From Spizellomyces punctatus DAOM BR117 (Eukaryota; Chytridiomycota; Chytridiomycetes; Spizellomycetales; Spizellomycetaceae), in assembly GCF_000182565.1 (NCBI RefSeq), contig NW_015971562.1:24731-88730 (forward strand): a stretch of 64,000 bases of DNA. Direction: 5' to 3'. Within the stretch, counting starts at the first letter, position 1; every line of letters begins with the position of its first letter. A model generated the notes under the pieces. It did not search any database and was not told the DNA's origin. It saw only the letters and a list, made by a program, of their open reading frames with translations. A program made the position numbers and the translations under genes. This document shows, in pieces, positions 57,101 through 64,000 of this stretch.

Positions 57101-58011
57101 ATGGGCATTGCGTTAACAAAACTATGGCGGCTCTTTTGGAGCCAGGAGGAACACAAGATTGTTATTGTAGGACTTGACAACGCTGGAAAGACTACAGGTA
57201 AACTTTTGCTGAATCTCCCGCATGTGTACAGAAGGCGTGGATTTTGACTTTCTTCGTCATGCTCGTAGTTTTGTACAGATTGTGAGTACGTAACAAGCAC
57301 CGTCCGTCGCTCACGCTCCAGTACACCTTGTTCATCTCATGGACTAACATGAGGTAATGATTTCCTCAAAAAAGAGTGATGGGGGAGGTAATTGCCACAG
57401 CTCCAACAATAGGTAGTAACGTCGAGGTATGTGTTCATGTTTTATCTTGAATATTATAGATTGGTCCCGAATTAACCACTACGCCCCTCTCTGTCGCTAT
57501 CCTAGGAATTCACATATCGCAATATAAAATGCCTTGTATGGGACATCGGAGGACAAGACTCTCTGAGAGCTTCCTGGAGCACATATTACACCAACGCTCG
57601 GGCTGTGATAATGGTCATTGATAGTACAGATCGAGCCCGTCTACATTTATCAAAGGAGGAGCTGCACAGGTACGTCTGGGAGTGTGGACGTGGCGCATTG
57701 CATACTGAAATCCTCACATTTGCGGATTACAGAATGATGGAACATGATCAACTTCGGAATGCTGGTCTTCTTGTGTTTGCAAACAAGCAAGACGTCAGAG
57801 GCGCTCTAAAAGCTGCAGCTATATCGGAAGCACTGGGCTTGTCACACTTGAAGGATCGCCAATGGCATATACAAGCATGCTGTGCATTAACCGGTGAAGG
57901 GTGCGTTTCATTTGGACAACATCAAACTCTTCTAAATGAATCTAACAAGGTTCAAATTCCTGCAGGTTATGGGAAGGTATGGATTGGCTAATAACAACAA
58001 TGGCCCGATGA
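57101..58011 (+). CDS. ARL5: ARF-like small GTPase Arl5
   Basis: Myristoylated Golgi GTPase that recruits the GARP tether in animals. Exons 57101-57197, 57269-57281 (13 nt), 57375-57426, 57506-57669, 57733-57900 and 57966-58011 sum to 540 nt, 179 residues, exactly the human ARL5 length. Start [12 protein letters not shown] (Gly2 for myristoylation) matches ARL5. G-motifs: P-loop GLDNAGKTT, switch I ending APTIGSNVE, switch [16 protein letters not shown], and CCALTGEG. The [10 protein letters not shown]-like block ([16 protein letters not shown]) is diagnostic of ARL5. The 13-nt second exon codes VLYR plus two bases and is required to keep frame between GKTT and switch I. The gene is convergent with MSH3, 208 bp apart. 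Confidence 0.95.
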
Positions 58012-58219
58012 CTTTCGGTACCCCCGTCGAGGCCAGAGTGAGCATTGGATTGCTTCCCTTCCCGTTTATATATCCATCTAGTTAATAACCATCGGTCACA
58101 CGGGGACCATCCCCCAATAGCCCTTTGCATGTAAATTGGCCACTTCATAGTTAGATCCTCCAAGCTAAGTCCACCTGTGCTATACTCTAGGTAGATACAG
58201 TGAAGGCGTCCCCCCGTCA

Positions 58220-61200
58220 CTATATAGAGTTATCTACGGACCGTGTGTCCACAAGAGATTTTATCAGTGCGAAATCGTGCGCCGCGAACGTCTCCCGCCA
58301 AAAGCGAAGCAATAGGTCTGCTCGAGTCCGAACGCTGTAGAGTACATACATGAGCATCCCACCCTGGAACAAGGTGGTTTTCGGCGGTTATGATACCTGT
58401 TGGCAGTCTTTCGCTGCTCCACCTCTGCCTCCAGCTCAGCGGCCTTCTCACGCGCAGTGGCGAGAAGCTCGTTAGGCAAATTAGCCAAGCGAGCGACATT
58501 CAGTCTTCAGGAGGTCCTTGTTAGAGCTTCTCACTTCCAGATATGCACCGTGGTTCTCTTGTCCCTTACCCATAAGACCTATGTGCGAGTCCTCTTGTGA
58601 GTTTATACAAGAAAATGATTGAATGTGAACCTTAGGACATATTGGGGTTTAGTTCTTTCCCCTTTATCGGAACTGCAACAAGAGAACTAGAAAGCCATAC
58701 TCTCATCCTCTTCCTCGGTCTCGTGGAATGCCATATGACAGTTCCGCAAGGCGCCTGGAAACTCTTTCTCCAATTGCCCAAGCACTGGATAATGCGTGAC
58801 AAACAAGGTAATACTCTTCAAATCCTCAATGAAGTACTTCAACGTTGCAAAGGCAATGGCAGTCCCATCGTGTGTGGAGGTTCCTCGTCCTAGTTCGTCC
58901 AGGATGACGAGCGACCGATTTGTCGCAGTCCGCATGATGTCAGATGTTTCCTGCAGCTCTTTCATGAAGGTGGATTGGCCACCTGCAAGATCGTCTGAGG
59001 CACCCATTCTGATGTTTCAAAGTTAGAGGTTTCGGTTACGGTAGACATTGTGGTTCAAAGTACCTTGTATGGACGGAATCAAAAATACCCAACTGCGCAG
59101 ACTTGGCAGGAACGTACGACCCAATTTGCCCCATGATAACAATGAGGGCTACCTGCCGAATATAGGATGATTTTCCTCCCATGTTAGGACTGTGCATGAT
59201 GTATTTAGCATTGCCATTGCAAAGCATAATTGTCGAACTTGGTCATTACTCACCCGGTGATCAATAAACACCGCCGATCTTGCTAGAAAAAGACCAACAT
59301 GAATACTTGCGCCGGACAGGGTTGCGCCTCCAGATATACTCACAGTCAAATCCACGTCATTGGTCACGTAGCTGGAGACGACATTCTCCACCATCGGATG
59401 GCGACCCTCTTTTACCAGGACGGTAGCGTCAGGAACAAACTCGGGTTTACAGTAACCAGGCTGAGCAGCGACCGTCGCTAAACAAATCAAAAGCTATTGT
59501 CGGCAATCGTCTTTTGTAAACAATCATTCTGTAACCCACCTAACGATAGCAAACAATCCATTGTGGCAATACTCTGTACAACTCCCCGGAAGAGTTCATA
59601 TCGGGACCCAACCTCTCTGCAAAGGGGCATATGTAAGCACCTTGCCTGTTCTTGTACATTCGAGGATCTCATGATCGAGCGGACAAACCTTACAAAAGCA
59701 GCATAGGCGGTATCGCAAGCGGCCACGAGCTGTTCGCGATAACGATCTCGCTCCTTTATCTTTTCTGAGGAAATGATGAATGACACCTGTTGCTCATCTG
59801 GAGGAGGTTGGCCAATAAGAGATACTGACCAATGACGAACGGCGTGTGAAATCGCGCGACCGCTTTAGTACTAGCAAGATATCCAGGTTAGTAAAGAATT
59901 TAGGGAAATCTAATGTAAGTGGGTAACCCACTTGCTGATCTTTATCCAATTACTGGGTACTTTTGATGCTTGATTTACCGGCACTTCAATCAAGTACTTT
60001 AAAACTTCGTCAGCGCAGGAAAAGGGTATTTTTTTCCCAAAACGCCATCCAACTCACCTCAATCCCCGCCACTGTCACGTACGTCAAGTTCGGTTTCTTG
60101 ATCTCTCCCCTAACCTCCTTCAAATGGGCCAGCAACTCCTCTTCAACAGTCTCTAGGTTCTTCATATAGCCATTGTTTATCGTAAGCAACGGGCCCATCC
60201 AATAGAGTATTTGTACAAACCTCCTTGAACTCGCCTATTTCGGGCCATTTAGAGGTGTCACTGAAGAACTCAATTTTGTCGTCGGATTTGGCAGCACTTT
60301 CATTTATCATGCCCCGAAAGTACATCACATCACTCTTAATTGCTGGAAGCGACTTGTAAATGTCTTTCAGAATAGGCGACCGAAATTTCTCCCAAGCATC
60401 AGAGATAAAACTTGAGCCAATTTTTTCGAACGCCAACAATGTATTGTTCAGCTCCGACGGAGAGCATCTTCCGTAGTGTATTCTGCACACGCTTTTTTCA
60501 AGGTCTGTGAGACGAAGGTCAGCTGAACTGCTTGCTGTTTAAGTTTTTTGAGGCAACAACCTGGCAATTGACAAATCAACCCTCTCATTCGTTGGATGAA
60601 GACATTCCCTTGCGCATCGCCCTGAATGATCTCTTCCACGGCGTCAATGCGTTTTTGCAAGTCGCTTCCAGAAACAACAAGAAACAACAAACACGAAAGG
60701 ATCATGCGTTGATACTCAACAGTAAATGCATTATTGTATGGTGAGACTTACGGGAGTTGCACTAATGGTCGTCCAATCCACTTCTTCAGTAGTCTCTGGC
60801 CAAACTTCGTCTTTGTGTGATCCAAGATCCAAAGCAAAGACCCCTTCTCCTCAAAATCAGTTTGATTACGGAATATCTCCAGGCTATTCAAAGTATTGGC
60901 ATTGAGCACCATATGGGCCACGGACGCAAACGCTGTGAAGAACTTGGTAAGGCGAAGGATATCTTCGAGCCCAAATTGCACCAAATATTTGAGCAGCGCA
61001 GCAAGGCAGATAATCACTCGACGTGGAAGAGACAACGCTTGGCTGTAGAGTTCCGCTATGTATCCTGTGAGCCAGAGGACCTAGTTGCATCGCAACACCA
61101 TACACCAACACACCAGCCAAAGCCGTTCCATTGTCGTTTCCAGTCGGCTTGTTGTCGAGTATTGGCTGTTCATAGAACTCTGCCAGCACCTTGCGCGCTG

Positions 61201-63073
61201 TGGCATGATCTAGAAACGCGCCCTTAAGCCGTTCAATTCTAACAGTGTCGCCAGTGGAGCCAAATCTGCACATTGCACGTCATGTACTGTAAGCACCGCC
61301 CAACAACCCATTATAAGCCAGTGCACGACTTACGATTCGCAAAGCTGTCTTATGAGCGTCTCCGTCATATCACTTAGTGGGTTTCCGGGTAGAATGATTT
61401 CGGTAGGTTGAATATGCATCATACGAGTCTCCAATTCGTTTCGCATATAATTGTCGTCAAACTCGTCAAATATTACGTCCCCTGTATGCAGCTGGACAGC
61501 CTGCCACAATTGGATCAAGACGTCTCAGTCATCCGTAGAAATCACCAGAATGAATTTTCTCAACTGCAACCTACCACAATGCTAATTTTGGCCGTGTCCA
61601 TAGCACCCTTGCCTTCCTCTTCGTTGATACACAGCAGATAGCTTGATCGGACTTCAAAAGCTATATCTTCACCCCCTATGTCATCCACAAAGGTGCCCTT
61701 GGAATACACATTCGTAAGCTTCCTTACGAATGGGGCGTTCTTGTTATCTCCGACAGCTGTATAGATTGTAAGCGGCCTTCGAAGCCGTATCATTACAATA
61801 GAACCTGCAAAAGCGTACCTTTCAGGGCAGCCGTTTCCATCTGGCGCACGATGCCAACTAAAAAAATCTTAGCACGGTGACACCCACCGGTGTGCGACTG
61901 ACAATGGTTACCTTTGTAGCCCAACTGTACCAACCTATTGCAACAGCCAGTATATTTAGCATTCTCACATATATGAGGTAATGGGAAGTCGCTACCCACT
62001 TTTTAACATGCACGTGAAGCCGATGAGTCGGAAAACTTGCAGTATACATGCTGTGATCCCTGTATGCCACGATGTTAAGTTCTGGATGTGGGCCAAGTAC
62101 TTAGCATTGTGGAGCAATCACGCTGGAATTTCGACAATCTCACCTTTCGCCGCTATCTAACAACGACATTCCGTCTTTATTAAGATACGCAAATATAAAG
62201 TTCTGTCTGACGTACCTTGGCATCCTCTCCGAAGAAGCGAAATTTATAACCAACCTCTACTACAAGCAAACAGTCTGGATGATTTGCCTTGATTTCCAAG
62301 AATTGTTGCTCCAGGGGCGTGTACGTTGATTTGGTTTTCCCCGAACCTTTCCGTGCTTGCACTGGCGTTGTGTCCCGCGATTGATTTCCCACCTTCCGTG
62401 GCAGCCCCTTTCCAGTACCATGTTCCACTTCTCCATCTTCTGCGCTATCCATATCTCCTTCATCAGCTTCAGGGTTCGGATCCTCCGACCGTTCGTCTAT
62501 CGTAAACTTGGCCAGGAATCGCTCTCGGACGCGGTTACGCTCCGCGGCAGAAGCTCCGCTGACTTCCACATACTGAGAATTTTCCCCCTCTGTATTTTCG
62601 CCACATGCATGGTTTTTCTTACGATAACGGAACGCTTCGGTCGACCTTCGCGGGATGGTCCCGCCTTTGGCTGCAGGCCGGGTCCTGCCTGGTAATTCCT
62701 CTTCACTGTCGGATGTCAGGCGCCGCAGCCTTTTGAACTTGCTCAATTTTGGAGATGGCGAGTCTACCTCCATTCGGCCACCTTCATTACCACTTTCGAC
62801 GGCCGCATCTTGCTCTATTGCCCGCGGTGCTTCGTTGGGCGAGCATGGACCAGGGGAGTCATTCTGACGGTTCTCGTCATTCTCAGTAAATTTCCCTTTC
62901 AGAAGGTCCCGAGCATCTCGGGATGGCATTGCTTTGGCAGCCCTCGGCGCCGACGTATCCGTCTTTGGCGTGAAAAAGCTGCTAATAGTTCGCTGTTGGA
63001 AAGATGTTCCAGACGACTTCAACTTTTTAACGTTTCCGCCACTGTCGGCGGTTGCCTTTCTCTTCCCTGACAT
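58220..63073 (-). CDS. MSH3: DNA mismatch repair protein Msh3
   Basis: MutS-beta subunit that, with Msh2, recognises insertion/deletion loops. Many exons; the first six were joined: 63073-62216, 62156-62144 (13 nt), 62099-62000, 61934-61912 (23 nt), 61857-61819, 61756-61575. The N-terminus has a PCNA-binding box, QRTISSFF. Domain I starts [12 protein letters not shown]...[17 protein letters not shown], the Msh3 form rather than Msh6. Later blocks: [66 protein letters not shown], and the ATPase with Walker [21 protein letters not shown] and VTHYP. Walker A reads [11 protein letters not shown]: the usual first Gly is Ser. The C-terminal helix-turn-helix ends with [20 protein letters not shown] and a final exon ending at 58220. 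Roughly 1,000 residues; middle joins not all resolved. Confidence 0.9.
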
Positions 63074-63337
63074 CTTCCAGGATTATGAGAATGGAAGCAA
63101 TATCCTACTGCTGTCTATATCGTCACTTCATGTACGAAAACTGGTGGTAATGGACGGCCATTCTGAGGTCAGATCGCAGATTGGATTAGCGATCGCTTGT
63201 AATTTATCCTATTGTGGAAGTGTTACTCATGGTATCGTCTGGCAGGGTACTCCGTACAATAAGGACTTGTGTGATCCCACATGACCAGACGCATCTATAA
63301 ATCAGTTATGATCGAGGCATCGGCACTGACGGTTTTC
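63074..63337. other. MSH3 upstream region
   Basis: 264 bp between the MSH3 ATG and the transposase remnant; no feature seen beyond AT-rich sequence. A 116-codon frame on the plus strand overlaps MSH3 and is chance. Confidence 0.4.
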
Positions 63338-63590
63338 CTACTCATTATAGACTACTTTAACATGCTCGATAAATACACTAAATGCATTGCAACACTTTCT
63401 AACCATTAAATAATGCTTTCTCCACATGTACTCAGCAAAATATCCACCAATATCTGCTCTTCCAGTCTTAGGAATGCTTATTTTTATAGCATTCCAAGTA
63501 GATTCAATTCTTTGACTGTGTACACCTATATCTGGGTTAATGGAGTGATGCTGGAAGGCCTCTGAGTCTCTTGAACTGTAGCAAGCCCTT
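63338..63590 (-). pseudogene. 3' remnant of an ISXO2/Merlin-like transposase
   Basis: An open frame without a start codon reads HHSINPDIGVHSQRIESTWN, then PKTGRADIGGYFAEYMWRKH, and stops at 63338. The GVHSQRIES.W block and the GY.AEYMWR end are the signature of the ISXO2-like (IS1595/Merlin) transposase C-terminus. Only the last about 80 residues remain, and the upstream part is replaced by copia sequence, so the element is dead. It lies 265 bp upstream of the MSH3 start codon. Confidence 0.68.
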
Positions 63591-64000
63591 CTTGGTTGTC
63601 CAAGAACAAAGGCTCCCCTCCCAGAGGAATCTCAAGCTTGCTGTCTTGCTGTGGTACACTCTGCTCCCATTCCTGAGTGCTCCACATGAAGTTTCCATCA
63701 AAGATGACATCCATTGAGATAATAACTTGGCTCATTTCAGGTACCCACAGTCTGTAGGCCTTACTCTGGGTACTGTAGCTGACCATGACTGCCTTCTTGG
63801 CCTTCTCATCAAGTTTTGACCGCTTTTCCTTTGGAATATGAGTGTAGGCCATGCAGCCAAACACTCTGAGGTGCTGGAGATCTGGTTTACCGCCTGTAAA
63901 CTCTTGAAATGAGGTTGATTGGTGCTGAGTGCTGCAGTGGGGCTCCTGTTTCCTGAATAGACCAACTGTCATGATAGCTCGCCCAAGAACTTGTAGCTGA
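63526..64000 (-). mobile_element. Ty1/copia-like retrotransposon pol fragment
   Basis: The frame covers the integrase C-terminal part of a copia polyprotein: EFTGGKPDLQHLRVFGCMAY (the GKKPDLSHLRVFGC signature), KLDEKAKKAVMVSYSTQSKA, YRLWVPEMSQVIISMDVIFD. It runs in from the right window edge and stops at 63526 just after entering sequence shared with the ISXO2-like remnant. No reverse transcriptase, protease or LTR is visible in the window; they would lie, if anywhere, beyond the edge or be deleted, since the expected RT downstream of integrase is missing here. Confidence 0.85.

Noticed and set aside
58220-63073. First reading as MSH6
   Set aside because: The FFGEDA...IAAK region, the IILPG and LDHTKT blocks and [21 protein letters not shown] near the ATPase follow the Msh3 form, not the Msh6 GESTFFVEL form.
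1-64000. tRNA, rRNA or CRISPR
   Set aside because: No GGTTCRAnnCC B-box, rRNA core or regular spacer array was seen on either strand by eye; a tRNAscan run could still find one in an intron or gap.

Overview
The window is nuclear DNA of a fungus, most likely an early-diverging, zoosporic (chytrid-like) lineage. The fungal identity rests on recognisable orthologues of UTP6, a farnesylated YDJ1-type DnaJ, TVP18, BOR1/SLC4, PMP3, NOP14, AKR1, ARL5 and MSH3, all cut by GT-AG introns that are mostly 53-97 nt. A class-A (rhodopsin-like) GPCR, a bacterial-architecture FHA-GAF-class III nucleotide cyclase and a very large CCDC162-like gene are not typical of yeasts or filamentous Dikarya and point to a flagellated lineage; that placement is inference.

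Layout: UTP6 (cut by the left edge), DnaJ/YDJ1, a small FtsJ-like methyltransferase (-), a secreted histidine phosphatase/MINPP (-), TVP18 in seven small exons (+), a diacylglycerol lipase (-), two unrecognised membrane proteins (+), a BOR1-type transporter (+), an unknown 265-residue protein (-), a GPCR (-), a degenerate PP2C-like protein with a very long acidic tail (-), a giant coiled-coil gene of about 10.4 kb (-), an FHA-GAF adenylate cyclase (+), PMP3 (+), a 2.9 kb gene-poor stretch, a C2H2 zinc-finger factor (+), NOP14 (+), a 92-residue protein (-), AKR1 palmitoyltransferase in 14 exons (-), ARL5 in six exons (+), MSH3 (-), and finally overlapping transposon remnants (Merlin/ISXO2-like transposase and Ty1/copia pol) at the right edge.

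The genes are housekeeping and signalling functions without operon logic. Themes recur: ribosome assembly (UTP6, NOP14), Golgi/trafficking (TVP18, ARL5, AKR1), and lipid/cyclic-nucleotide/GPCR signalling (DAG lipase, GPCR, cyclase, PP2C-like). AKR1 and ARL5 are divergent with a 176 bp shared upstream region; ARL5/MSH3 and TVP18/DAG lipase are convergent.

Most unusual signals: three predicted introns of only 25, 29 and 33 nt; 13-nt exons in ARL5 and MSH3; a Walker A Gly-to-Ser change in MSH3; a PP2C-like fold with eroded metal ligands; and pure G-tracts (29 and 21 nt) on either side of the cyclase gene. Exon joins were found by hand from frame, GT-AG sites and remembered family motifs; no alignment was run. 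Coordinates of multi-exon genes give the whole coding span including introns.
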